Part shown: piece by piece, positions 33,601-43,519 of the stretch
How the letters are laid out: each line of letters opens with the position of its first letter
How positions within the stretch are numbered: the stretch's first letter is position 1
Assembly (NCBI GenBank): GCA_036362985.1
Contig: JAYGXS010000004.1
Coordinates: 415,417 to 479,416 of the forward strand
Origin: Ligula intestinalis
Lineage: Eukaryota; Platyhelminthes; Cestoda; Diphyllobothriidea; Diphyllobothriidae
Length of the DNA: 64,000 nt
Direction of reading: 5' to 3'
Notes under the pieces: generated by a model
Seen by the model: only the letters and a program-made list of their open reading frames with translations
Told to the model about the DNA's origin: nothing
Databases searched by the model: none
Program-made: the position numbers and the translations under genes

Positions 33601-36600
33601 TTTACTCCAAATATGTGTTAGTTCGACCATCGCAAGCGAAGATGTCCACCATTTGCCCGAGAGCAGGGACGGTGACTGTGGTCAGGTATAGTGGAAGTAG
33701 ACGCGCCGCCATCTACCCCACTCTAAACCCTCTCAACTGCATGAAGCGGTGAAAATACAAAAGTCGAAATGACCGGACAGGGAGAAGGCGTAGGCCGCAA
33801 CCATAAACACCGCCTTACTTTTTACTTAGTGACAGTAGACTTTGCGCGGGTAATACTGCACTCTCTACCCTTACTCACCTATAGTAGGTGTCTATACAGA
33901 CTTAAGTCAGCCAGGACTAGTACTGCTACTACCACTTCTGCTATCTCTAATACTACTAACTAGGGGTGTGGCTGGTACTTTTACTGAATGTTTTGTGGGT
34001 CAGAAGTGACGCTGATTAAAGTCAGCACTGGGCTCATATCTCTTCAATCTCTACAAGAAAATTAGTAGTACTGATGCTAGCACTAACGCCACCATTTGTC
34101 AGAGGTGACGCTGACTAAACCAAAGCTAGGGCTCTTATTCCCTTGGTCTCAACAATGAACGTGAATCTGGGTTTAACTCTTTCTGGTAAATACATGCTTG
34201 GGGTCCTGAGCAAGACTACGTTTGCCTTGCTTCCCGTACTCTCAACTCGATCCATCGAGCTGTACGGACTAAGATGATACTGATATAGCTACGTACCTAT
34301 GCTGGAACTGCTAATTCGTGTAATCATGCTCACTAAAGCCAGTACTTAGTATACTATAAGTACTGCCTGTGTATGTTTTTTAAGGAGTCGCACCCAGTAT
34401 GCACTCCCAATCTGTGTAAAGTAATAGTGGTTAGCATCTGTATAATAATAGAGCGTTTGTAGAGTAGAACACAAGTCCTACCATACCGTTTTGTCGAGCA
34501 TTTTGCCGCCTATAGACTACATTTAGGCCTAATACAGTGTACAGTAGACGCCGTTGATCATGCAATATTTCGACATATGCCAAAGACTAATACTCTTTCG
34601 CTAATCGGAATTGACTCCAGTTGTGATACTGATTATCTTGTAGTGTATTCTTAAGTTATTTCAGTCAGGATAGGAAGCCGGCTTTTTAACGCGCTTCGTT
34701 TTGACTCCTAGCAAAACGTTTCTATTGTAAAAACTGCCTACTTAAATAGTATGTCTTTTTATCATTGATTTTGACTGCCTTTATAAATTCAACTATATTT
34801 TATGGAAAAAATGCACGAGAAAATTATTTTTTGCACTTGTTTGATGGCAAATTACCCGTTGTTTAAATTTTATACTCAAAGAAAGGGTAGCTTTCGGTTT
34901 TATATTAGTTGCTGATTATGAGCTTTTTTACGATTGTTAGGTCTTCATCCACAATAAATCGTATCCGTTAATTTATTAGTGCTGCCTATACTGCATAAAA
35001 TATATTCCAAATCGATTTCAATATTTTATGACTACTATCTGACTTCTTCCTCAAACTGTAGGCAAAACTGTACATTTCCTTAAACAGAATGCCCACAGTG
35101 CGCAGATTTCAAACCTTGAGTTCGAGTGTAGCATTCACTCGTTTAGAAAATTGTTTGGCAATTGGGCAACTTTTTTAAAACCGAAAGCTACCCTTTTTGA
35201 GTATAAAATATAAAAAACGGGTAATTTTCTATCAAACAAGCACAAAAAATTATTCTCTCGTGCATTTTTCCACAAAATATATTTGAATTTATAAAGGCAG
35301 TCAAAATCAATGATAAAAGGGCATACTGCTTAAGTAGTCAGTTTTTACAATAGATACGTTTTGCTAGGAGTCGGAACAAAGCTCGTTAAAAAGCCGGCTT
35401 CCTATCCTGACTGAAATGACTTCAGAATAGACTACACGATAATCAGTATCACAACTGGAGTCAATTCCGATTAGCGAAAGAGTATTAGTCTTTGGCATAT
35501 GTCGAAATATTGCATGATCAACGGCGTCTACTGCATATCTGTATTAGTACGACAATACAATATCAGGTAGGTATAGTAGGATAGTCTAAGTCAGTGTAAC
35601 AGTAATAGGGCAATTTCAGTGATGCTGTTAGTATTAGTGATAATGGTGATATTAGCACACCAGAGCTTTTCTTACAATCTGCCCTCTCAACTCTATCCAC
35701 CAGGCTGTTTCATCTTATTGGCTGACTAAAACTTATTAAGAAATAGCTCAATTTCTACCATCTCTTTATGCTGCATGGTGTCAGTTACCGTTAACAGGCT
35801 TACCTTTTGCATTATCTAAACTCCATCTTGAGGTTTCAGGAGAGGTCTCCCGTTTATATACTGATTTACTTGCTGTCAAGATGTCTGGTAATGAGGTGCC
35901 CCTCCCCAACGACATAGTAGCAGCCCGAATGCATTTCATAAACGAGGAGAATTCGTGATTCCCTTAACATAAAGCAGGTCCCCAGCCATCTTAGTTTCCC
36001 AAGGGGACTTCTAGCAATCATAGTGGTAGCTACAATGTTCCAGTTTCGATAACATGGTAATGCTATGTGACTACTGCTGCAAGTTATTGTAATCGCCGTC
36101 ACACAGTACTTTCTTAAATGAGTCCGAGGAACTACTTTTTACGAGGCTGGACTATTGCGACCTCCGTGTTTGCGATATTTTAATTCATCTAGATGCTGTA
36201 TAGTCAGCACTTTCTAGTTCTGTTTTTCTTTTCTCTCATCCAGGACTGCGATAAAATGGAGCCTACGGAACCCTACTATAGTGCCGTGGCGAAAACAATC
36301 GAATGTCTGCGCCAACATCTACACTTGGACCTCTTTGGCGTGGATCTCATTGTGTGCTCTGACTCTGCCAGTAGCGATGCCAAGAGACTGGCAGTCATCG
36401 ATGTAAACATCTTCCCCGGTGAGTTTATCGCTGTGATCTTCAGGCCCGGTTCCGTATGGGAATTGAAGAAGTGGGAGGCCAGAGTGGTAGGAATAGTTTA
36501 TTCTGTACAAAAGGACAGAAGCGTAGGTCTGCACGGATGCCGGGCAGTGTCCGAAGTCTTTGAGCCTGGCGGCCGTCATCCTAGCGGCCACAGAGAGCGG

Positions 36601-37540
36601 TGTTAACCTGAGTCAGTTTTGAAGGTGATTAGCCAGAGCGGGGGAAGCTTACAAGTGCGCACGTGCTTAGTGGCCGCGCGAGACAAACATGCGGCTGGCC
36701 CCAAAGGCACATCGAGAACTGCAATCATGTGATCTCATGCATGGCGTGGCATGGGAGGTCTTGGAAGTCGACGTCCAGTGAACCCGGTACCGCGTGGAGG
36801 TTGGAACATGACCGGGAGGAGGAAGTCGTACGATGAACTTCTACGGTTTGTTTATTTTTTTTTCCAGCTTGCGAACTCGCACAGGAGTTCACTCTTAGAG
36901 ATAATAGCAGCAACAAAAAGGCGAAAATAAAAGGGAATGCTAGCTAATCCATTATTAGCGACGCACGTTTGGAGGCAAGAGAGCAGGGCTCTGTTCGCCG
37001 GCCGCAAATAGATACGCCACATTTGTCAGCTACGGACTGTCCAAATTAAAAAATTGCCTGGGTTTTTGGAAGACACGAAGGCTGTATCTTCGAAGGTAGT
37101 AGTCAAGGCAAATGTACGTCTTTCAAGCGCCCTTATTACTCATTTGGGTTGACTATTCTCCCCTGCCCCGGTGGTAGGCCGGAGGTGGCACCCGCGGACC
37201 GCCGGTTTTCTTTCATCTCCCTACTCATGCAGTTTTGCATTGTCAGAACCATGTCTAGGTTGACCATGACAGAGTACACCTTTCTGCCTCTCTGTCAGTC
37301 AGTGTTGATGGCATGCATCCATGAGTGGCCGAACGGTTGACGGTAATTACCGGCATGTTTTGCTTTAGTTGTTTTATTTAAAGTAAACTTCTACTCACAC
37401 TACTTAAGTACCAATCTCTTATATTTGATTTCCTTTCAGATTACAGTTGTGTTCCAGATTTCCTCTTTCACCTGGAAAATTTGATTCGCGAGAAATTGGA
37501 CTTGCCAAAACTCGCTTCCCCGGACGAGATGTGGTCTTGA
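21227..37540 (+). CDS. ITPK1: Inositol-tetrakisphosphate 1-kinase (ITPK1-like), 10 inferred exons
   Basis: ITPK1 is a cytosolic ATP-grasp kinase that phosphorylates inositol tris- and tetrakisphosphates. Inferred exons: 21227-21303, 21338-21362, 21399-21506, 21556-21664, 22741-22836, 28199-28245, 29629-29788, 29817-29875, 36244-36418, 37440-37540. All phases agree and the total is 957 bases, 318 residues, close to the shorter members of the family. Motifs in order: IGICMEERKFQALGL (N-terminal strand), VDLIVHKSTD (family IIHKLTD), FPV-AKPVVAHG (ATP-binding segment), VLQNFENHDG, YVIG, RPSIRN, LDLFGVDLIV, and VIDVNIFP with the metal-binding Asp and Asn. The family's FPGY is read as FPDY across the last splice. 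Exon 8's 3' end is the weakest choice. The large introns hold most of the local repeats. Confidence 0.85.
22083..22150 (-). repeat. CR1-like 3' tail, minus strand, in ITPK1 intron 4
   Basis: On the minus strand: tagggcgataaaatgcatttgcctacc, then cttcaataaa and ACTGA repeats. The start tagggcg and the end aataaaactgaactga follow the CR1-like tail layout. Only the tail is left. Confidence 0.65.
22741..22836 (+). CDS. ITPK1: ITPK1 exon 5
   Basis: Acceptor ttccttttag, donor GTGC-gtaagt. It encodes STVFVPSFCLFGEDANENRR and ends MKFPV, the segment before the ATP-binding KP motif. Phase 1 on both sides, matching exons 4 and 6. Confidence 0.8.
23640..23735 (+). repeat. Type 2 retroelement 3' tail
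   Basis: ggattctcaacagattccgaaacgtcag followed by gaaaattaaattcctgttcc matches the minus-strand copy at 29955-30050. It lies in ITPK1 intron 5. Confidence 0.5.
24243..24325 (-). repeat. tRNA-like sequence (SINE head or tRNA pseudogene)
   Basis: On the minus strand TAGCTCAGTTCAC (box A, about 24310-24298) and GGCTCGAATCC (box B, 24256-24246) have pol III promoter spacing. The acceptor arm does not close and the anticodon arm is poor. No known SINE core follows. Confidence 0.5.
25335..26110 (+). repeat. Repeat family R, copy 1
   Basis: Starts ctcaccttcgcccgggg, contains cagaagtgacgctgactaaa, caaggagtgtgaatctgggt and cagagcacatcag, and ends near gatttgtaagac. It shares this order with 26470-27420, 27425-27830 and 33600-34541, all on the + strand. 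Rich in ACT/GCT-type triplets. No coding sense found. Confidence 0.7.
26470..27420 (+). repeat. Repeat family R, copy 2
   Basis: It extends further 5' than copy 1, with a gttcgaccatc...tgaagtccacca start shared with copy 4, and further 3' (cacaagtcctaccatgcc). Direct orientation. Confidence 0.7.
27425..27830 (+). repeat. Repeat family R, copy 3 (3' half)
   Basis: Starts gctcatatcccctcggtt and runs to cttcatcctggctgatttgtaag. It matches the second half of copy 1 and adjoins copy 2 head to tail. Confidence 0.7.
28199..28245 (+). CDS. ITPK1: ITPK1 exon 6 (47 bases)
   Basis: Acceptor tttttttcgtcttccag and the strong donor GAT-gtaagt. It encodes AKPVVAHGQHGAAHD, the conserved lysine and AHG segment that contact nucleotide and inositol phosphate in this family. 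Confidence 0.85.
29629..29788 (+). CDS. ITPK1: ITPK1 exon 7
   Basis: Acceptor ctactag, donor GGCG-gtaagc. It encodes MMLIFNAKDLSRVSIPSVLQ, NFENHDGFLLKAYVIGQYF and RPSIRNLPHG, the central ATP-grasp strand region (family: QEFxNHxxxLYKVxVVG, then RPSLKN). Another AG at 29680 is not needed, because the longer exon gives the expected family sequence upstream. Confidence 0.85.
29817..29875 (+). CDS. ITPK1: ITPK1 exon 8 (boundaries uncertain)
   Basis: A 28-base intron (gtaagcctac...ccttcag) keeps the phase and leads to IGTLELRFVPPANHLSFAN. A donor AAT-gtaaac at 29875 gives the phase needed for exon 9. The frame stays open to about 29950 with VNMSSSHHPDFLTALTSL, which also resembles the family (HNVSKPE...LTEL), so the exon may be longer or another small exon may exist. 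Confidence 0.5.
29955..30465 (-). pseudogene. Non-LTR RT C-terminus with its 3' tail
   Basis: One minus-strand frame gives MLLRQHQNRLDPST, then CPDCGVSPHDCRHLFAC, LTPVDLWLKPAEVAAYL, a Cys-His knuckle and following block found after the RT in several non-LTR clades. Downstream at 30045-29993 are ggattcccgacggaatcc (hairpin) and cgtcaggaaaataaa. The upstream RT is gone. It lies in ITPK1's large intron, facing its relative at 30955-31250. Confidence 0.65.
30955..31250 (+). pseudogene. Same non-LTR RT C-terminus, opposite strand
   Basis: The + strand encodes TLAQLRSGYCMLLRQYQH, then CGVSPQDCRHLFAC and LTPVNLWFKPAEVAVFL, ending at a TAA in gacccgtaatcc. Two residues of the first zinc-knuckle pair are deleted compared with the minus-strand relative. 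It shares the 3' sequence caacaagggctaccaa(t/c)caacca but lacks the AATAAA tail. Confidence 0.65.
31375..31430 (-). repeat. Type 2 retroelement 3' tail
   Basis: On the minus strand, ggactccggtaagagtccca forms a hairpin followed by cctcagacgaataaaac. Isolated tail. Confidence 0.5.
31722..31775 (-). repeat. Type 2 retroelement 3' tail
   Basis: On the minus strand, gcactccggtaagagtcc is followed by cgcagacgaataaag. Same layout as 31375-31430, about 350 bases away. Confidence 0.5.
32075..32155 (+). repeat. Degraded CR1-like 3' tail
   Basis: aataggaagttcaaagcaa, then ataaaataaattgtactgaactgaa: the layout of the CR1-like tail with ACTGA repeats, but the hairpin is mutated. Confidence 0.5.
32541..32562. 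repeat. Poly-G tract
   Basis: G run interrupted once by A within GC-rich sequence (32500-32900). Overlapping proline/threonine-rich minus-strand frames are a by-product of this composition. Confidence 0.7.
33600..34541 (+). repeat. Repeat family R, copy 4, cut by the foldback element
   Basis: Parallel to copy 2 from gttcgaccatc to cacaagtcctaccata and taatacagtgta, where the inverted-repeat element begins. Family R-like sequence appears again after the element. Confidence 0.7.
34542..35533. mobile_element. Foldback element: ~357-base inverted arms, 277-base centre
   Basis: Left arm 34542-34900 and right arm 35178-35533 are reverse complements with scattered mismatches and a few one-base indels. 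The outer ends read cagtagacgccgttgatcat, and the inner ends gggtagctttcggtttt. The central 277 bases carry no open frame. It sits inside repeat family R. No transposase is encoded, so if mobile it depended on another source. The outer CAGT recalls Tc1/mariner ends, but a flanking TA duplication is not clear, so the class is open. It lies in an ITPK1 intron. Confidence 0.85.
35534..35740 (+). repeat. Repeat family R, segment after the foldback element
   Basis: Contains cagagcttttctta, ctgccctctcaactct and ccaccaggctgt, corresponding to cagggctttccttgg, ccgccctctcatctct and ccaccaaaagctgt in the other copies. Confidence 0.5.
36244..36418 (+). CDS. ITPK1: ITPK1 exon 9, catalytic metal-binding exon
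   Basis: Acceptor ttttcttttctctcatccag, donor CCCCG-gtgagt. It encodes DCDKMEPTEPYYSAVAKTIE, CLRQHLHLDLFGVDLIV and AVIDVNIFP. The D in VDLIV and the D and N in VIDVN are the family's Mg-ATP ligands. Confidence 0.9.
36425..36600 (-). repeat. Repeat family F copy in the last ITPK1 intron
   Basis: The minus strand reads tacagaataaactattccta, then ctctggcctccca and tgaagatcacagcg, matching 2935-3025. It starts only a few bases after the exon 9 donor, so the 137-codon open frame that crosses exon 9 runs into repeat. Confidence 0.55.
37440..37540 (+). CDS. ITPK1: ITPK1 last exon
   Basis: Acceptor tgatttcctttcag. It encodes YSCVPDFLFHLENLIREKL and a short tail ending EMWS before TGA at 37538-37540. 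The usual Gly after FP is replaced by Asp, formed across the splice junction. No AATAAA appears in the next 160 bases. Confidence 0.8.
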
Positions 37541-38414
37541 GGTGTCTTGTGTCACGCTCTTCCACTGTTTGCTTTGTTTGATTTCTAGGCATTTTTACTC
37601 ATCTAGGTACTCAATAGCAATTGTGATTTCTACCTCCTCTACCCGTGCATCTTTTTCTTCTTCAGTTGAATGATTGGCGCGTGTAGTCTAGTCCTCTGAA
37701 TTCAGGGGAACAGCGCAGATGCGATATGCGTAAAACAAGCGGAAGGCTTGGTCGGCGGCTTCCTTTTTTGTAATCGCGGGTTTCATTGACTTAATCTGGG
37801 GCACAAGGACACCTGGGTGGGAATTAATTCGACCGTACATTATCCCTCCTCGCTGTAATCTACCTGACACGCAATTGAATTCGCCTTTAAACTTGTCCAA
37901 ATAGACGAGAAAAGGTGTAAACTTTACATACACAAGCCGTTTCCTTAGTATACTTTGGATAAGGATGAAAGGGCGCTCACCAATAGGATTACGGGACACG
38001 TTATGTTACAACCTGTCGTCCAAGAACTTGACAAATGATCTAAGTAAAGTGCTTCAACACGAATCCAGCTCAAAGCATTGTCCCCAAGACACTTCCTGGA
38101 ACGTCTATATTGTAACCTGTAAGCTGGTTAGGTTGGTGAACTGAAACACCACTTTCCAGTAACTTAGGATGCCAAATGTAACGGAGCTAGAGATCGCGGT
38201 TCGGTCGCTAGAGCACAGATTAGCAGCCGCTTCAACGCCGCTCAAGACACGGATTTTACCATACCGTGATTTGAGCAGGGCTGGCTGGAAACCGCAAAGA
38301 TCTGTGTTTTGGTTTGGCCTAGGTACTGCAATCACATGAATCGTATGCTTGCTTGACTGCCGTTGCAATCATAAACGCGACGTGTGTGTATTTATAGCAT
38401 TACGTTCAGATTGG
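37541..38414. other. Downstream of ITPK1; unassigned minus-strand frames
   Basis: Minus-strand frames at 37688-37999 (103 codons, with VKFTPFLVYLDKFKGEF) and 38105-38368 (87 codons) are open but resemble nothing I know. They lie 5' of nothing recognisable and 3' of the RTE-like copy, so they may be unique sequence or repeat. Confidence 0.3.
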
Positions 38415-39265
38415 CTACTTGTTACGGTTGTGATCATGTCTGATCTAGCCAACCCCAATGGTGTCAGGCACAGTACCTCTCCACGCGTGACGCTTAGCGG
38501 CCGCGGACCTGGAAAACGCCCTCTTTCCTCGTCTGCAAGAGCCGCTTTCATGACTTGGCGAACGATATGAAGCCTAGTCTTGAGCTGTCTACCTCTTTGA
38601 GATCACCAGGTGGGCTGTGGTACCAGGTCGAGGGCAGCGTACAAAATTTCGTGAGCCAGACGATGGAGAACGTGCGCAAACCACTTAGGTCATCTTTCTT
38701 GGATGGCCTTAGATATATTCGCAATACTGTCGCCGTGAGTTCAGACTGTCTCATTCGAGATTAAGTCGGTATGCATCACTCGAAGTAGTCACATACCTTC
38801 GGTCTTCGCTCATCTTTAACATATTATTCATACCCATAGAGGAGGACTGGCCGGAGTTATGCACGGTAGACACGGATATTTGTGGCGGCGATGTCGTGTC
38901 GGATTCATAGGCACTTTTGGAGGATTTGAAAACCTGGCAAGCAGCATTATTCGGGAGATGATGTCTCTCTTAGGCTGTCCATTCGGTAGCAGCCTCACCC
39001 CTGGGGTATTTAAAGCTGTCTACTTCTTAAGGTTGACAGTCACTAATCTCTAGATGTGCCTTCACTTGGTCACGAATGCAGTTCGAGAATAATTTGGTTT
39101 TCCCGGCCTTTATGAACAAGCCAACCCACATAGCTCTGTTATTCACCGTGACAGTGCAGACCGTAGATCACCAAAAGCTTGAGGCTAGCAGGGCGATATC
39201 ATCAACGTGGTCGGGATTAGTCACCCAGCGTCCGGGGCAAGCTCAATATCGTCCGCTTCGTGACA
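38415..39265 (-). mobile_element. RTE-like retrotransposon, 5'-truncated, decayed
   Basis: The minus strand parallels the copy at 43520-45215. It has KAGKTKLFSNCIRDQVKA, then EVDSFKY, broken by stops and frameshifts. The 3' part at 38430-38520 corresponds to the NRHAW...IRD end block of the other copy. Motifs A-C of the RT are outside it. Confidence 0.7.
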
Positions 39266-40744
39266 TGCAGTGCGTGTAACGATCACACTCGCTTTCCTGG
39301 GACTGTAGAAATTCCCAACATTCTATTATTGTTTTGTATTTCCGATAGAAACGGACAGAGCAGCAGGCCGGTGGCGCGATGATTAGAGCGGCCCCGACTG
39401 CCAATTGCTTTTGTGTGCTTATATTCGTTACCGATCTCATGCAAAGACAGAGTTCCGTCAATGAACTTGTTGGGACCAGTAAATCCTGCGGTTTACGCGT
39501 GTTTTAAATTCGTAACCACGGAAAAATGCTTCAAATGTGATGGTAACCTGAATACCCGTTTTTGCAGTTTGTCTATAAAAAAACTCGTGCGAACTTGGGA
39601 AGATACTGTTTGTTGAAAAAAACGTTGTAAAGTTATATCACACTCGGCTGCACTGGCGAAGTGAACAGGAGGAGGACAATCACCGTAAAAGAGATATTTT
39701 AAGTTGCTCCTTGGCTGCCTGCAGGGCCTAAAAGGGAAGGAATAAATGCAAAGTTAGGATAAACTCCAGAGGTTCCCCCAAAAAAACCAAAAATTCGGTC
39801 GCCGTATTACCGAGACCGAAAAATTAAGAAACGGCAAGATGCAGTCTAGGACTGTATAGAAACCAAAGACTGGTCTCCATAGGCATATTTTTAACCAGAT
39901 AGACAGTTAATGGGAGAACACTAAAGGACACTAGTTTATAGAGTAGGTTTTGAATCCTGAAAAGGGTTTGCAAATTTAGAAAATAAGTTTAACAAAAACT
40001 CTCGGTAATAGATTGGGTACAAAACGTAAGGCTCTACGTTGTTGCCCAATTTTGGCAAATTCGAGCGAGAGGAGATAAAAAGGAAGCCGCGAACGAAAAT
40101 GAAAAACTACCTGCGTTTTTACAATATCTGTCGGACAGGTGAGATAAGAAGACCAAACAATGCTGAATACGTTACAGTTAAGTATATCTGACTCTATTCG
40201 TGACGTATAATATTTGACTTTCGATAAATATATCACTATAATGAAAGGAGTAACACTAATTTAGAAAGAAAAGACGTTTATAAACGGAGAGTAATCCTGA
40301 ATGATTAAGGGTCACGGAAACTGATCATACGTCACCGTTATCTGCAGTTACGAGCAAAGCGCTGGCTTAATGTAACAGTGCCTTTCTGACAGGCTGAATG
40401 AAGGTTTTCAGGTCAAAACATCCTGTGTGACCGAATAGGAGTATTTCCAAAAAGAATTGGCAGGCTCTGCTGGAACGACACATTTGCTTGCGAAACCTAG
40501 CAATCACGCCAGGCACCCTCCAATATGCTGTGCTAGTATGCAAGTAATTATAATTTTTTGTTAGATAGCATTTGATCCAAAGAACTTCGAAACTACGTGG
40601 GTATTATTTAAAATCTATATTCCTAGATTTCGCGGGAAGTTGCTTTCCAAGAAAGACTGTTTAGACATATAGGCAGGCCAGATGTCGGATAGACAAGCTG
40701 CCTTAAACCGACGTATTACACACCTCCAACATAAGAGAAATCAA
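39266..40744. other. No gene recognised
   Basis: AT-rich to balanced sequence without clear repeats shared within the window. Short open frames only. Confidence 0.3.
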
Positions 40745-41030
40745 TCAGTCGTTGATGAACGTTCATCGACCGCCAACGAAACTCACTTGTTCCGCTTTAC
40801 CTTGGGCCTCATTTCTCGGGCTCTGGTAGCAAACATAGCCGCTAGTCGTACATGCAGATAGTATTGCCGGCAAGGACAAGGGAGATTGGAATGGTCATTT
40901 CTGGCTCATTAGCCGTAGTCAGCCAGTTATACCCGGCCTGAAGTGGTGCACCACTTGATGGTCGAACTTGCAACTTATATGAAAGAACTGCACGGTCATG
41001 ACCTTTCAGCTGCGATAGAGGACACTCAAT
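40745..41030 (-). repeat. SINE copy with core and degraded head
   Basis: The minus strand reads, from about 41010: a head with AGTTCGACC as box B, then gggtataactggctga, gagccagaaatgaccattcc, and the tail also seen at 913-1115. It is the most complete partner of that copy. Confidence 0.55.
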
Positions 41031-43519
41031 GGCCTGAAGAACTAGTTGGATTATGAAGTCCACAAAAAAAAGCCAGATATCGTTTGCCTTTTCTCCTTTA
41101 ACTTGGTTATTAAGGCTACTGATTATAAACTTTTCTCAAACGTATGACATAATCTGAGAGTTCTCAACGGAAGACAAGAGATAAAACAGAACACTTATAT
41201 TGTGTCTGTAATCGCCATAGAGAGGTGCATGCCACTTCCAACCGACTTTGTGGGGGGCACCAGCGTTCGGTTTCTGTTGTTGGGCTGACAGCTATTCTTG
41301 CAAAAAAGAATTTATGGATATATGATCAGCCCCCTTTTAGTATTTTAGAGGCAGTGCTTCAACGGTAATTCACAGGTAGGTTTTCCGAGGGTGGTGGATA
41401 CTAAGTCCCACCCGTGTGAACATGACACCATTTTGGGGGGCTAGTTCTTGACTGTCTCTATAAAATGAATGCGACTTCAAGGCAGTCTTGCCGTAAGGTT
41501 CAGCTACATTTCGAAGAATGCTAGAGAAATAAAAAGATGAAATAATTTCACCAGTATCTTAGCATTTAAGGATACAGGCTAAAGTAGGTGGCCAGTTATG
41601 AGGGAACAGGTGCTTCTAAGGAAAATTGAAATTCAAAAATACTACTGGGTATGATGCAGACTACTAAACCGGTCAATTAGAAAGCCCCATCATTGCTAGA
41701 TCACATCAACTAAGATAACAGGACTTCGATTTTATATATGCGAAAGGAAACCGAATTTACTTCTGTTAAATATAACTTGAGAGGTGTGCAGAGGACCATA
41801 AAATAATTTTTCGTATCTCGATGGATTTTTTTCCAAAAACAAACAACATAAAACTATCGAATATCAACAAAAATTGCTGAAAGCGATGCACAGACCTAAA
41901 AATGAATGCGACTTACTTGACTCATGGTCTGCTCGCTGATAGACATATCCTCGCTCTTAAATCCAACGCGGGAAGCCAAAGCGGTAGAATCACACTCCAA
42001 AATAATTCTAACAGACGGTATGACATATAACGTTCTTTACCCTCCATCGCATAGCTCATCAACAGCTAGGAAGACGAGGTCCAGATTGTCCATTAAGGGC
42101 CTTTTCTCTATGTTACCTCTCAGAATATGACTAATAGAGTCGTGAAGACAAGTGAGGGCACTCATTAATATAAGCTGAAAATGATTCTCTTATGTGACAA
42201 ACCTCGTTCTCATTGGCGTCGCCAATTACATAAAAGAATACGTCAGATGAACTTCTATGAACACAGTTTGCGCCCTCAAACAAAGTTATTTCAGCTACAG
42301 TAAAATTATAAATGTAAACCAACCATAAGACGTTTTGTTTGTCTTGCTAAAGAGCTTCTTCTCGAAATCCAACTGAGTCTTTAACGTCGGGAACGTGTTG
42401 TCGTAATACTTTATACATAGGTGAAAGGTAATTTCAAACCTTGGCTAGAATTCGTTTCCCGTCACTGTCCAAGATTAAAATGGCTTTGATGGCGTACAAA
42501 GTGGGTTCCTAGAAAGGATTTAGAGATTAATTTGAGACATACCCGCACGGCTGGCATATTGCTGGAGGTAGTTCAATTACTGTGTGCTAATTTAAGTTAT
42601 TTAAAACTCAAATAGGTTTATTCAAGATTGGTGATGGTTTAAGTTTCCACACAGAGAAAAATATATTCAAGATCCCAAATGCATCTACAGATTTGGGTAA
42701 TTTTCTGAAAGATTCAAAGCGCAAATTGAGCTGAACTTACCACTTTTGCTCTTGACAGGAGTCTAAAGAACAAGGAGTTATGTGCAGAACATGCAGTGGA
42801 TTGAGGACTATCCAGTTGAAGCACTGAATAGAAGTAAATTGCAGTTTTTTATAGAACAAGGATGTCGACGAGTAGGTCAGCAGCGAGTTGATGAATGTAA
42901 AAAAGTGCATTTATAAGTCAGTACTGTCTGAGGATTATTAAAATATCAGAATCAGAGGTGCATTACCAACTCTTTACAATTGCCTGTAAACTGGCATAAT
43001 AAACATATTATTATTATAAAACCGATAAACTTTTAATAGGTATTCCATAAATTAAGCGACAGTGAACCGTCCCTCATAAACACTGTACGAAGGTTGCGAT
43101 ATCTACGAAGAAAATTTAACGACTGAAAAAGTCCCAGCTGTTTGAGAAAGCTTGCAGCTAAGAATTTTTTACCAACAGCAATATATGCGAATATGCAGGC
43201 TATATAGACATATTTAGTCATCACAGATCCAACAAGCAACAGAGATACAGGCCGTTATTGGCGTTTATCTGAACATACCCTCTCTAGTTGGCGGATAAAA
43301 GAATCGAAAGTAATCCACTTTGGACGAAGAAATACAGGCTATGCATTCTGGAATTAAGAAAATATCATTAAGCGGATTCCATTTTTGGGTTCAAAATTGG
43401 CGAGCAGATCCCTTGGTCCTACTTCACTATCACCCCAATTGCAAAACTGAAATATATGAGAAGATGTAGCAGTAGTTATAGCTGTGCGTTGAATAACAAA
43501 AATGTTTTCAAAACTTTCT
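41031..43519. other. AT-rich, no gene recognised
   Basis: No open frame above about 75 codons and no exon signals I trust. Parts (41770-41880) recall the repeat at 45465/53655 but too weakly to call. Confidence 0.3.

Noticed and set aside
36193..36606. Stand-alone 137-codon gene
   Set aside because: It is ITPK1 exon 9 extended into both introns; the 3' part is repeat family F.
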